Shown here: in pieces, positions 17,894 through 27,205 of the stretch
Position numbering within the stretch: the stretch's first letter is position 1
Layout of the letters: each line of letters begins with the position of its first letter
Source: an uncultured Lachnospiraceae bacterium
Lineage (GTDB): Bacteria > Bacillota > Clostridia > Lachnospirales > Lachnospiraceae
DNA: 64,000 nucleotides
Direction of reading: 5' to 3'
Assembly (NCBI GenBank): GCA_947644545.1
Contig: CANRZW010000007.1
Coordinates: 1-64,000 of the forward strand
The notes under the pieces: model-generated
Seen by the model: the letters and a program-made list of their open reading frames with translations, nothing else
Told to the model about the DNA's origin: nothing
Database searches by the model: none
Translations under genes and position numbers: made by a program

Positions 17894-18120
17894 GATTGCC
17901 TCCTGTTTTTTAAAAGAATTTTTAGTATCGTACTACCTGCCAACCTCGGTTGACTCTGAACATAGTATAGCTGACTTTTTTTTACTTTGCTATGCCATAA
18001 ATTCACAAAGATTTCATTTTACATTGTAGAAATTGCTTACATAATGCAATCAATTTCACATCATCTGACAAGTTGCCGAAGAATCCCAATTGATCCTATA
18101 CACTTTTTACAAAAATATAT

Positions 18121-18339
18121 TTACATATTGACAACCTCGTAACCGGCCTCTGTCACCGCCGCAGCCAGCGTCTGGTCATCGACCTGCGTTTCCATCGTAA
18201 CCTCTGCCGTCTTGTCTTCCAGGCTGACTTCCACCTGCGTTACTCCTTCAACGCCTTCCAGCGCTTTCTTCACATGCGCCTGACAATGCGCACACATCAT
18301 TCCTTCCACTTTAAGGGTCTTAACCATCTTTGCCTCCAT
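18121..18339 (-). CDS. copZ: Possible free copper chaperone CopZ from an internal start in copA
   Basis: The last 72 residues of copA, starting [20 protein letters not shown], form a complete CopZ-like chaperone of the usual size (about 70 residues). Just upstream, inside the copA frame, is AAGGAGG (18348-18354) with exactly eight bases to this ATG, an ideal ribosome site in the linker between the membrane part and the HMA domain. Internal initiation would give a soluble Cu(I) carrier besides the fused domain. E. coli copA makes a comparable short product by ribosomal frameshifting. Whether this site is used is not shown. Confidence 0.55.
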   Translation of the reverse strand: MEAKMVKTLKVEGMMCAHCQAHVKKALEGVEGVTQVEVSLEDKTAEVTMETQVDDQTLAAAVTEAGYEVVNM

Positions 18340-20703
18340 TTTCTCTTCCTCCTTATTCATACTTTCTATTTCCATAAAGCCGGTGATAAATTCCGGCATC
18401 GGAACCTCGGTTTTCTTTCTGTCATGCCTGTCTGAACCCATGGCAAAGAAGTTCAACCGCAGGGCATTGGTCACCACACAGAAACTGGACAGGCTCATGG
18501 CGGCCGCCGCAAACATGGGATTCAGGCTTAAGCCAAAGAGCGGTACCAGAACCCCCGCCGCCAGCGGAATACCGATACAGTTGTAGAAAAAGGCCCAGAA
18601 CAGATTCTCATGAATGTTCTTAAGCACTTGTCTGGAAAGCCGTATCGCTGCCGACACGTCCGTAAGCCTGGATTTCATCAACACTACGTCCGCGGCTTCC
18701 AATGCCACATCCGCACCGGCCCCGATGGCAATCCCCACATCCGCCCTCGTGAGAGCCGGCGCATCGTTGATCCCGTCGCCGACCATGGCCACCTTGCCAC
18801 ACTCAGACAATTTCCTGATCACCGATTCCTTATCTCCAGGCAGGACATCCGATACCACTGCATCCAGTCCTACCTGCCTGCCGATGGCTCTGGCGGTCCG
18901 CCTGTTGTCTCCTGTCAGCATAACTACCTGGATTCCCATACGCCGCAGTGCGCCGATGGCCTGGGCGCTGTCTTCCTTCACCACGTCCGCCACGGCAATC
19001 ATGCCAAGCATCCTGCCGTCCGCCGCAAAATAGAGCGGCGTCTTGCCTTCCTCCGCCGTCTTCTCTCCTGCCCGGCGCAGAACATCCGTCAACAATTTGC
19101 GCTCCGTGAACATGGCGCTGCTGCCGCCTGCTGCCGGTGCCCCTTCCACGGTGCCTTCCACACCCCATCCCGGCAAAGCATGGAAATTCTCCACCGGAGG
19201 CACCGCCAGCTGTTCTTCATCGGCATGTTCACAGACAGCTCTGGCCAAAGGATGCTCGCTTCTGCTCTCCAATGCGGCAGCAACGCGCAGCAGTTCCTTC
19301 TGTGAAACTCCTTCTGCCGGATACAGATCGGTTACCTTGGGCTTTCCTTCCGTCACGGTACCCGTCTTATCCAATACCACAAAGTCCGTCTTACCGGTCT
19401 GTTCCAACGCGGCAGCATTCTTAAAGAGGATACCCTGTCTGGCTCCCATACCGTTGCCGACCATGATCGCCACCGGCGTAGCCAGTCCCAGCGAGCAGGG
19501 ACAGCTAATCACCAACACACTGATCGCATAGGACAGTGCCTTGCCCACACCAGCCCCTGCCGCCAGCCATATAACACCCGTTATCAGCGCTAACACAATA
19601 ACTACAGGCACAAAAACACCTGATACTTTATCTGCGATCTGTGCGATCGGCGCCTTGGTCGCCACTGCATTTTCCACCATCTCGATAATCTGCTGTAACG
19701 TCGTGTCCTTGCCGACCCGAGTCGCCTGACATGTCAACGCACCGTTCTGATTGATCGTTGCCGCACTGACCCTGTCCCCGATATGCTTATCAACCGGAAG
19801 ACTCTCACCGGTCAACGCGGATTCGTCTACCGCGCTCTCCCCTTCCAGCACATGGCCGTCCACGGGAATACTCTCTCCCGGTTTCACCAGAAAGACATCG
19901 CCTTCTCTCACTTCCTGTGCCGGCACCGTCAGTTCCACGCCGTCCCGAACCACATGTGCCGTCTTCGGCGCCAAGTCCATCAGACTCTTGATCGCATTCG
20001 TCGTCTTCCCTTTGCTGTACGCCTCCAGCATCTTACCCACAGTGATCAGTGTCAGGATCATGGCTGCCGATTCAAAGTACATGTCATGCAGGCAATGCAC
20101 TGCCGCAGACACGTCTCCTGCCCCCATAGCAGTTCCCATGCGAAACATAACAGCTGTACTGTATACAAATGCAGCCCCGCTACCCAACGCCACAAGGGTG
20201 TCCATGTTGGGTGCCCTGTGCAGCAGGCTCTGAAAACCGCTGATAAAGAATCTTTGATTGACAACCATTACGAGTCCTGTCAATAACAGCTGATATAGAG
20301 CGATCATCCATGGATTGGATGCAAATCCTTCCGGCAGGTACCACCCCCACATAAGCGCTCCCATCGACACATACATAAGCGGCAGGAGCAGGCACAGCGA
20401 GACAATCAGTCTTCTCCGCAGCTTAGGCGTCTCTCTGTCCTCCAACGCGCTGCCACCGCCGATGCTGCCACCGCCGCCGGTCAGTTCCTCCCCGCCGGCC
20501 ACAGCAGCTCCGTAACCGGCCGCCTCCACTGCCGCACAGATTGCCTGTGGTGTGGCCGGCGACTCATACTCTACCGTCATATTATTCATCAACAGGCTTA
20601 CATTGACCTTATCCACCCCTGCCACTCCTGCTGTCGCTTTCTCTACATGCGCACTGCAGGCGGAGCAGGTCATGCCTGTGATCTGAAATCTTTCACTTTT
20701 CAA
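18121..20703 (-). CDS. copA: Copper-exporting P-type ATPase with N- and C-terminal HMA domains
   Basis: An 860-residue P1B-ATPase. Start codon TTG, with GGAGG nine bases upstream. The N-terminal heavy-metal domain has GMTCSAC (10-16). Core motifs: TGES (298-301), ion-site CPC (401-403, followed by Ser, not the usual Ala), phosphorylation DKTGT (Asp445), GDGIND, and the YN and MSLSS residues of the last two helices, which mark Cu(I) pumps. After the last helix comes a linker and a second HMA domain ([10 protein letters not shown]). It exports Cu(I) to the outside. It lies 65 bases downstream of csoR in one operon. The C-terminal part is also listed separately as an embedded copZ. Confidence 0.95.
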   Translation of the reverse strand: MKSERFQITGMTCSACSAHVEKATAGVAGVDKVNVSLLMNNMTVEYESPATPQAICAAVEAAGYGAAVAGGEELTGGGGSIGGGSALEDRETPKLRRRLIVSLCLLLPLMYVSMGALMWGWYLPEGFASNPWMIALYQLLLTGLVMVVNQRFFISGFQSLLHRAPNMDTLVALGSGAAFVYSTAVMFRMGTAMGAGDVSAAVHCLHDMYFESAAMILTLITVGKMLEAYSKGKTTNAIKSLMDLAPKTAHVVRDGVELTVPAQEVREGDVFLVKPGESIPVDGHVLEGESAVDESALTGESLPVDKHIGDRVSAATINQNGALTCQATRVGKDTTLQQIIEMVENAVATKAPIAQIADKVSGVFVPVVIVLALITGVIWLAAGAGVGKALSYAISVLVISCPCSLGLATPVAIMVGNGMGARQGILFKNAAALEQTGKTDFVVLDKTGTVTEGKPKVTDLYPAEGVSQKELLRVAAALESRSEHPLARAVCEHADEEQLAVPPVENFHALPGWGVEGTVEGAPAAGGSSAMFTERKLLTDVLRRAGEKTAEEGKTPLYFAADGRMLGMIAVADVVKEDSAQAIGALRRMGIQVVMLTGDNRRTARAIGRQVGLDAVVSDVLPGDKESVIRKLSECGKVAMVGDGINDAPALTRADVGIAIGAGADVALEAADVVLMKSRLTDVSAAIRLSRQVLKNIHENLFWAFFYNCIGIPLAAGVLVPLFGLSLNPMFAAAAMSLSSFCVVTNALRLNFFAMGSDRHDRKKTEVPMPEFITGFMEIESMNKEEEKMEAKMVKTLKVEGMMCAHCQAHVKKALEGVEGVTQVEVSLEDKTAEVTMETQVDDQTLAAAVTEAGYEVVNM

Positions 20704-20767
20704 GATCCCTGTCCTCCTTCCGTCTTTGAACTGTTACTACTCACTTCAATTCCTTAACTTCCACAGT

Positions 20768-21184
20768 TTATTTTAATTTCTTAATCAGTTCGATCGCTTC
20801 CTTCATGATCTCTTCATTCCCCTTCTTAACCTCTTCCACAACGCAAGTCTGCATATGATCCTGCAGAACAATATAACCCACGCTCTGCAGCGCGCTCTCC
20901 ACGGCTCCGATCTGGATCAGGATATCTCCGCAGTATCTGTTTTCCTCGATCATATTCTTGATACCGTTCAGCTGCCCAATAATGCGGTTAATCCGGTTCT
21001 GCAGCTGCTTCCGTCCGGCTTCGTCACGCGGCACAAGCTTATAATGATTACACGCGCAAGAATCTTTCATCTGCTCCTGAGTCTTTTCCCCGTCCGCTTC
21101 CACATTCACCGCAGCGTCTTTCATATCATCCGCTATTTTTCCTGTCATCTGATCTGTCCCCTTGTCCGGCATAGTATCTTTCAT
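20768..21184 (-). CDS. csoR: CsoR-family copper-sensing repressor
   Basis: A 138-residue protein. Start at 21184 has AGGAAGGAAA upstream. After a charged 45-residue N-terminal tail with a CAC motif comes the CsoR/DUF156 helical core: LQNRINRIIGQLNGIKNMIEENRYCGDIL, with the ligand Cys, then LQDHMQTCVVEEV with the His-x3-Cys pair. These are the Cu(I) ligands of CsoR. It represses its own operon with copA and releases DNA when copper binds. A matching operator overlaps the promoter. The long N-terminal tail is unusual. Confidence 0.93.
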   Translation of the reverse strand: MKDTMPDKGTDQMTGKIADDMKDAAVNVEADGEKTQEQMKDSCACNHYKLVPRDEAGRKQLQNRINRIIGQLNGIKNMIEENRYCGDILIQIGAVESALQSVGYIVLQDHMQTCVVEEVKKGNEEIMKEAIELIKKLK

Positions 21185-21264
21185 CTGTATTTCCTTCCTC
21201 TCTGTCTCTATAGTATAACCCACACGAATCAACCAAACCTTTCCCTGGCATGAACTTTAATTTT

Positions 21265-21293
21265 ATAATATACCCCCATAGGGTATATGTCAA
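21265..21293 (-). promoter_or_regulatory. csoR-copA promoter with CsoR operator in the spacer
   Basis: On the minus strand TTGACA (21293-21288), a 17-base spacer and TATTAT (21270-21265). The palindrome TACCCCCATAGGGTA (core at 21271-21285) fills the spacer. Its CCC-GGG halves match the known CsoR operator, so bound repressor would block RNA polymerase directly. Confidence 0.88.
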
Positions 21294-21333
21294 GTAAAAA
21301 AATGAGACGGTGTATCAGCACCGCCCCACTCCG

Positions 21334-22827
21334 TTACTCATTTTCTATTTGTGCCCATTTATCCTCAAAGAATGCCAGCTGATTCTTGCCACGGCGCTTC
21401 GCCTTATACAATCCCTGATCCGCCGCTTTATACAGACTCTCAAAGTCTTCGCCCTCCTGAGGATAGACGGCTACACCAATACTGGCGTGAACAGAGTACT
21501 TCACATTCTCACCAACCTGAAAAGACTGGAAGAAATCTTCCACTTTCTTAGCCTCCTTGCGGATGATCTCCGCATTCGGAACCCCCTTCAAAAAGATCAT
21601 GAACTCATCACCGCCAACGCGTCCGATAATATCAGACGCACGGAAGATCGCGCTGATCTCTTCTCCCAGAGAACTGAGCACTTCATCCCCGAAAGCATGC
21701 CCCATCGTATCATTAACCGTCTTGAAATTATCCACATCCAACAGAAACATCATGGATTGTGTCTGCGGGTTCTGTGCCATATAATTCTTGATCTTACGCT
21801 CCGTGGCCAGTTTATTATTGAGACCCGTCAAAAGATCCGTATCCGCCTTATTCTCCAATTCCTTCTTCTGCTGATTATCCCTGATTCTGCCAATGATATC
21901 TATCATCATAATAAAGAGACTGAACACAAAGATCACGACGATCAATGATATCACCATGTTCCTGGTATTCTTCCACTGAACGCCTATCACCTTATCCACA
22001 TATCCCCGTCTGGCTCCAAGCACAATCCCCCACTGATTCTTTCCCAGCGGCGCGTAGACCAATACCCTGCTTTCCGAGGACAATTTCACATCGCTCATCC
22101 CCAACAGGCCCTTGGCAATATTACCCCGGACAGCTTCCGCCGCTTCCGGATTCTCACTCTGAATAGAATCCAAAAGGTTCCCGCCGCTCAATATCGCGCT
22201 CTCGGCCCCGGAAGCCGATAAAATCCTGCCTTCTTTGTCCAGCAGCGCCAGAAAAGCGCCTGCATTCAAATCCTCCTCGGAAAGCAGACTGTCAAACTTC
22301 TCTACCGGATAGAAAAGCAGCATATAGCTTTGCTCGTCACTGCGTATCCGCTCCACCACCACGATGGACCGCTCTTCTTCCTCACTATTCCCTTCTATGT
22401 ACAGAAACTGATCATCGGAATTCTGGATATCCCGGAAATACTCTTCATTTCCTATGGAAATCTTATTCCCCAGCTGATCCACACCGTTGCCGTCTCTGTC
22501 GCACAGCTCCACTCTGGATGCCTCCGTACAGTCTGCCGCGATCTTCACCAGCTCAACGATCTGTACATCTCCCAAGGTCTGATCCGTTTCCAATGCAGTA
22601 CAGACAGACCTGATCACTCTTCCGATCATTTCCAGTTCACTTGACAATTCCTCTGCATATCTCCTTGCCGACCGGCATAGATCATCGGCAACCGACTGCT
22701 TCGCGGCAGCGTTGCTTTTCGCCGAGAAATTAAACAATATGATCACTACAATGATCATCGGAACCGCAAACGGAACCACCCACTGCAATACCGAAGATTT
22801 ACTCTTCTTCTCCATCGACTTCCCCAT
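21334..22827 (-). CDS. Membrane diguanylate cyclase with extracellular Cache-like sensor
   Basis: A 497-residue protein. Two membrane helices (about 17-35 and 294-318: MVISLIVVIFVFSLFIMMIDIIG) flank an outside domain of about 260 residues with Cache-like features (RVELCDRDGNGVDQLGNKISIGNEEYFRD; ALLDKEGRILSASG). The C-terminal GGDEF domain has an intact active site (RVGGDEFMIFLKG), so it should make c-di-GMP. The start is uncertain: ATG at 22827 or 22815; the gene overlaps the end of the upstream YesL-like gene, suggesting co-expression. The inhibitory RxxD site is not obvious. Confidence 0.9.
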   Translation of the reverse strand: MGKSMEKKSKSSVLQWVVPFAVPMIIVVIILFNFSAKSNAAAKQSVADDLCRSARRYAEELSSELEMIGRVIRSVCTALETDQTLGDVQIVELVKIAADCTEASRVELCDRDGNGVDQLGNKISIGNEEYFRDIQNSDDQFLYIEGNSEEEERSIVVVERIRSDEQSYMLLFYPVEKFDSLLSEEDLNAGAFLALLDKEGRILSASGAESAILSGGNLLDSIQSENPEAAEAVRGNIAKGLLGMSDVKLSSESRVLVYAPLGKNQWGIVLGARRGYVDKVIGVQWKNTRNMVISLIVVIFVFSLFIMMIDIIGRIRDNQQKKELENKADTDLLTGLNNKLATERKIKNYMAQNPQTQSMMFLLDVDNFKTVNDTMGHAFGDEVLSSLGEEISAIFRASDIIGRVGGDEFMIFLKGVPNAEIIRKEAKKVEDFFQSFQVGENVKYSVHASIGVAVYPQEGEDFESLYKAADQGLYKAKRRGKNQLAFFEDKWAQIENE

Positions 22828-23488
22828 TTTCCCCACCAACTTTTACCGAAAAATCCATATCTGATACTATTTCCACTTCGGGTTCAAATTTCTTGAATAT
22901 ATTACTGTACAGCCATGCCGCCCCGTAAGCAGGCACCGTGATGCCGAACAAAAAGACAAATAAAAGCGCGTACGTAGAAAAATAACTGATCACAAGCGGC
23001 ATCGCATAAAAAATCGCCATCAGAATCGTCTTCGGCAGATTCCCGACTGCCATCAACGCCGCATTCTTGATCGTATTCCTGATCGAGTTCTCAAACCTGG
23101 CAAGCAGCGGAAACACATACATGGAGATCAGATAAAGAATGACTCCCACTGCGATCACGGCTATGACCAGCGGCTTCGGGAACGCAATGCCTGAATAGGA
23201 AAAGATCAGGGCGTCTCCTACATAAACCACTATGATAACCAGCATCAGCAGCCAGATCAAAGTAGCCTGCTTGAAATTTGTCGCAAAAGACTTAAAAAAC
23301 CCTTTGACCAAATACCCTTCTTCACCGCGCACCATCTTCAGGAGCACATAGTGCATGGCCGTGACAGAGGCCCCCACCGTGATGATCGGTATACAACACA
23401 CGATCATCAATAAATTCAGGATCATAAGATCCGCTACGCGGTTCAACGTCCGCATAATCGGACTCTCCAAATCAAAAAATCTTCCCAT
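22799..23488 (-). CDS. YesL/DUF624 family membrane protein
   Basis: A 229-residue, five-to-six-helix membrane protein. The start MGRFFDLESPIMRTLNRVADLMILNLLMIVCCIPI is characteristic of YesL (DUF624), a family that often travels with sugar ABC importers and whose function is unknown. The C-terminal tail is acidic and faces the cytosol. GGGAGT precedes the ATG. The 3' end overlaps the start of the GGDEF gene, which is an unusual partner for this family. Confidence 0.85.
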   Translation of the reverse strand: MGRFFDLESPIMRTLNRVADLMILNLLMIVCCIPIITVGASVTAMHYVLLKMVRGEEGYLVKGFFKSFATNFKQATLIWLLMLVIIVVYVGDALIFSYSGIAFPKPLVIAVIAVGVILYLISMYVFPLLARFENSIRNTIKNAALMAVGNLPKTILMAIFYAMPLVISYFSTYALLFVFLFGITVPAYGAAWLYSNIFKKFEPEVEIVSDMDFSVKVGGENGEVDGEEE

Positions 23489-23614
23489 AACAGCATCACT
23501 CCCTGTATTTTACATCCGCCATGCGCAATTCCGCCATATTATATTATGATAGCGAAATCCCGTCTTAAGCGGATATTTTATTGGTATTATAGTACAAAAT
23601 AACCGAGTACGTAA

Positions 23615-24871
23615 TCAAATATTATACTTCTGACTGATCAGTTCATATTGTTTGTTCAACAGCTCATACATCTTCAGGATCTGGGCCGCTTCCTCTTTGA
23701 CACGGCTCATGATCTTGTCAAACGAATTCACCACCACGACCACTACCTGCCGTTTCAGTCTGCTCCGCTCCGTCTTCTCGTCCAGAATCGCAATCACCTT
23801 CTCCTTCGGCAGAGATTTACGATAACTGCGCGGATTCAGAAGCGCAACCACCACGTCTGCAACCTGCAGGATCTTCTGTTCCGTACTCATCTGGCTGTCC
23901 TTAAGCTTCCGTGGATATCCGCTGCCGTCACACCTCTCGTGGTGGGCCACAACAATATCCACCACTTCCTTCTTCATGCGGCTGCTCAAAATCTTGCTTG
24001 CAATCTCCACATGAGTCCGAAGCCTCTTTACTTCTTTCGGCTCCAGCTTGCGCGGGGACTCTATCAATTCCCGCGGTATTGCCAGCATACCGATATCATG
24101 TACGAGAGTTCCGTAATAGAGAATCTCCCGCTTCTGCAAAGGAAGCATCATCTCCTTGGCGATCTCTTCACAGACACAGACCGCCGTGGCAGTCTCCACC
24201 ACCATCTCACTGCGGAAAAATCCCTGACAGTACATCATCATATCCAGGAACTTCTTCTTATCTTCATTATTATAGATCATATATTCAATGATATCGTCAA
24301 GCTCCTTCAGATATTCACCGCTCCGGATCTTCTCGAACATCCCATACTTATCTTCGCATTTATAGAAAAGAAACAGACCGTCATCAGACAGCTTGGTGCC
24401 GGCATACTTCTGGAACATACCCACTTCAAATTTGTCGCCAAGAGCCGTGGAATAGTGATCCATCTTCTCGGCGATATTAATATAAGCTGCCAGCTCCTTA
24501 TATTCATAATTCTGTTTCTGAAGCTGCTCATAATCCATGTGATGATACATGATTACCTTCGCCAGCTCCGGTACCGGAGACAGATATTTGAAGAACAGAT
24601 ATCCATAAATAGAATGCGCCATGCACTCTTTGGTTTCATACTTCAATATATCATTCAGTCTTTCCCGCTCCGTCTTATACGCGCCGATATCATGCAGTGT
24701 GGCCACCATAACCATGTCTGCCAGCTCAAATTCTTCGTATTTCCCCTCTTCCCGCAGCATCGTATACACCATATACGCCACTCGCGATCCATGCTTCATC
24801 AGCCTGGGATAGACGATTTTCAAAGTATCCCTCACCAGCAGAAAAATGTCTTTGCTCTTGATATACTCCAT
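23615..24871 (-). CDS. Tandem HD / HD-GYP phosphodiesterase-like protein
   Basis: A 418-residue cytosolic protein with two HD domains. The first (about 25-170) has HGSRVAYMVY, the HD pair in ATLHDIGAYK and a downstream YHHMDYE. The second is a full HD-GYP domain: LVHDIGMLAIPRELI, RTHVEIASKIL, VAHHERCDGSGYP. The GYP signature is typical of c-di-GMP phosphodiesterases, so it may degrade the product of the two GGDEF proteins nearby. The N-terminal HD domain may be regulatory. GAGG precedes the ATG. Confidence 0.9.
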   Translation of the reverse strand: MEYIKSKDIFLLVRDTLKIVYPRLMKHGSRVAYMVYTMLREEGKYEEFELADMVMVATLHDIGAYKTERERLNDILKYETKECMAHSIYGYLFFKYLSPVPELAKVIMYHHMDYEQLQKQNYEYKELAAYINIAEKMDHYSTALGDKFEVGMFQKYAGTKLSDDGLFLFYKCEDKYGMFEKIRSGEYLKELDDIIEYMIYNNEDKKKFLDMMMYCQGFFRSEMVVETATAVCVCEEIAKEMMLPLQKREILYYGTLVHDIGMLAIPRELIESPRKLEPKEVKRLRTHVEIASKILSSRMKKEVVDIVVAHHERCDGSGYPRKLKDSQMSTEQKILQVADVVVALLNPRSYRKSLPKEKVIAILDEKTERSRLKRQVVVVVVNSFDKIMSRVKEEAAQILKMYELLNKQYELISQKYNI

Positions 24872-24888
24872 ATATGTAACCTCACATC

Positions 24889-25395
24889 CTAAAATTTCAA
24901 TTCCATGGGGGTATAAATGATCCCGTCTTTCTTTTCTTCCGGCCGCAGATCACGAAATCCCAGCCTGTGATAGAATTCGACGCCATAAGGAGATGCATTG
25001 ACCGTCACCCGGCACTCTCCCATCTCCTGCCGCATATAATCTTTCAGGTACTCCAGCAGGGCACGTCCGATCCCCCGCCGGTGATACCTTTCATCCACAA
25101 AGAGTAATGATATATGAGTCGAATCCCGTAACGTGATCATCCCCACGATCTTACCGTCCGCTACCGCCACAAACATCTGATACGCCCCCATGACAAACAT
25201 CCTGTGCAAGGTAGTGTCGGTAATAAAATTCTCAAAATTCGTAACGCCTTCCGCCGTATAGACATCGGCTTCAAATCGCAGGAAAGTCCTCCACGCCAAG
25301 GCCATAGCCTCTTCCCACTCATCACGATATGCACTTCTGACCCGATAAGACGTTTCCATCGTTTCCAAGCCTTTTTGCAACTCCTTTGATTCCAT
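24889..25395 (-). CDS. GNAT-family N-acetyltransferase
   Basis: A protein of up to 168 residues with the acetyl-CoA-binding motif A (SLLFVDERYHRRGIGRALLEYL) and a C-terminal GNAT strand (VNASPYGVEFYHRLGFRDL). The substrate is unknown. The start is unsure: the ATG at 25395 has no clear ribosome site, and an internal ATG at 25359 (METSYRVRSAYRDEWEEAM) begins nearer the domain. It lies 17 bases upstream of the HD-GYP gene, in the same direction. Confidence 0.85.
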   Translation of the reverse strand: MESKELQKGLETMETSYRVRSAYRDEWEEAMALAWRTFLRFEADVYTAEGVTNFENFITDTTLHRMFVMGAYQMFVAVADGKIVGMITLRDSTHISLLFVDERYHRRGIGRALLEYLKDYMRQEMGECRVTVNASPYGVEFYHRLGFRDLRPEEKKDGIIYTPMELKF

Positions 25396-25456
25396 TAACT
25401 CTATTTTATCCTATTTAAGATAAACATACAACCTCTTGCACGAAATCATTTCATTC

Positions 25457-26446
25457 TCACACGGCATCAGCGCCCACACGGTTCGTCAGCGGCAGGCCAT
25501 TCTCCAACGCATAGGCGTTATCCAACGTTACTTTGGCTATGGCCTGCATGGCTTCCTTCGTAAAGAAACCCATATGCGATGTGATCAGCACATTCGGAAA
25601 AGTCATCAACCTTGCCAGGTTCTCATCCCGCATGATCTCGCCGGACTTGTCTTCATAGAAGATACCCTCTTCCTCCTCATAGACATCCAGTCCGACTCCC
25701 CCGAATTTCCCGGCAACCAGCCCGTCGATCAGCGCATCCGTGTCAATCAGTGCACCTCTGGAAGTGTTGACCAGGTAGACGCCCTGTTTCATGTGATCGA
25801 TCGTCGATCTGTTGACAATATGCTTCGTCTCCGAAGTCAGGGGACAATGCAGCGAGATCAGATCCGCACTCGCCATCAGCCGTTCCAACGGCACATACAC
25901 CACATCCAGATTCTTATTAGGATATGGATCATACGCCAGAACCTGCATACCAAACCCTCTGCAGATCCTGATCATGGCCTGGCCGATCTTACCTGTGCCG
26001 ATGATGCCCGCCGTCTTTTGATACAGATCCACACCCATCAATCCGTTCAGGCTCATATTGAAATCCCTTGTTCTATTGTATGCTTTGTGCGTATAACGAT
26101 TCACAGTAAGGATCATTCCCATGGCAAACTCTGCCACTGCCTCGGGAGAGTAGCTGGGAACACGAAGAACACAGACTTTCCCCTCTGCCGCCTGTATATC
26201 TACGTGATTGAACCCCGCACTCCGAAGCAGGATCGCTTTGACCTGCATCTCATAAAGCTGCTCGATCATCTCTGCGTCCGCATAATCATTCACAAAGATA
26301 CAGACGGCATCATACCCCCGCGCCAGCGAGACTGTCTCCTTCTGAAAAGGGGACTCGAAGAAATGGATATCGAATCCATACTCCCTGCCCATAGGTTCAA
26401 ACCATATCTTATCATATGGCTTCGTACTGAAAAATGCTATTTTCAT
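25457..26446 (-). CDS. ldhA: D-lactate dehydrogenase-like 2-hydroxyacid dehydrogenase
   Basis: A 329-residue NAD-dependent enzyme. The nucleotide-binding motif is GTGKIGQAM followed by Asp in AYDPYPN; the catalytic residues appear in NTSRGALIDTD (Arg), GLDVYEEEEGIFYED (Glu) and ITSHMGFFTKEAM (His). The 'VYEEEEGIFYED' stretch is typical of fermentative D-lactate dehydrogenases like LdhA. It would reduce pyruvate to D-lactate. AGGAGG precedes the ATG. A related hydroxy acid substrate is possible. Confidence 0.87.
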   Translation of the reverse strand: MKIAFFSTKPYDKIWFEPMGREYGFDIHFFESPFQKETVSLARGYDAVCIFVNDYADAEMIEQLYEMQVKAILLRSAGFNHVDIQAAEGKVCVLRVPSYSPEAVAEFAMGMILTVNRYTHKAYNRTRDFNMSLNGLMGVDLYQKTAGIIGTGKIGQAMIRICRGFGMQVLAYDPYPNKNLDVVYVPLERLMASADLISLHCPLTSETKHIVNRSTIDHMKQGVYLVNTSRGALIDTDALIDGLVAGKFGGVGLDVYEEEEGIFYEDKSGEIMRDENLARLMTFPNVLITSHMGFFTKEAMQAIAKVTLDNAYALENGLPLTNRVGADAV

Positions 26447-26585
26447 GCCAATTGCCTCCTCTTATCATTCCTGTTGTTCTATTATCTCCGGTTTTTCCCA
26501 TACCATCCGGAACGAAATAGCAAACGTCAGAAGATCTGTCGTTTACCATAGTATAATCAGAGAAGACAAAATCATGCGCAATTTT

Positions 26586-27128
26586 CTATGGTATCAGATT
26601 TCGGAAAAAATCCGCTACCGTCTCCTTCACACTGTCAAAAAAATTCTCGGCAGCATTCGCGACCGCACTCTCCACAGCCTCATTGATCGCCTCATTGGCT
26701 CCTTCCACAAGCTCTACACTGTATTCCTGGTACTTTTCCTTCGCCTGCTCGATAAAGTCTTCCGTGCCCACCTCTACATTGCCAAGCGTCTGCAGAAAAC
26801 CCGTCACCTTGTCCTTATCGCCCTCGGACAGCGAAATAGAAAGCTCCCTCTCCGCATCCGCCAATGCCTGCCTGATGCTGTTTTCATCCGTCAGTTCTAC
26901 TTTACCGTCAGATATCTTCTCGATCATAAAGCCGACGATCGTTTCCTCTCCCTTACCGTCCTCATTCTTGACCGCAGTAGTTAATGCCTCGCCCATTGTG
27001 TCTGCAGGCGCATCTTCTGCACTACCGTCACGCCTCCCCGACGTTTCGCGCGGCTGCAGGAACAGGACGCCGAGCAGGATCAGCACTGCCAGCAGGAACA
27101 ATCTGCGTATCCATTTATGTTTTCTCAT
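26586..27128 (-). CDS. Membrane-anchored helical protein of unknown function
   Basis: A 180-residue protein. The ATG at 27128 has GGAG seven bases upstream and is followed by a basic stretch and one membrane helix (RRLFLLAVLILLGVLFL). The exported rest is acidic and mostly helical (EGANEAINEAVESAVANAAENFFDSVKETVADFF). No family is recognised. The cleavage type cannot be decided: there is no lipobox. It lies 77 bases downstream of the hydrolase gene, probably in the same transcript. Confidence 0.6.
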   Translation of the reverse strand: MRKHKWIRRLFLLAVLILLGVLFLQPRETSGRRDGSAEDAPADTMGEALTTAVKNEDGKGEETIVGFMIEKISDGKVELTDENSIRQALADAERELSISLSEGDKDKVTGFLQTLGNVEVGTEDFIEQAKEKYQEYSVELVEGANEAINEAVESAVANAAENFFDSVKETVADFFRNLIP

Positions 27129-27205
27129 TCTAATTCTCCATTCCGGAGCGCTCACGCAACGGGCAATACCATGATACGGTCTCGAATCCTCACAAAGAAT
27201 GTCTG

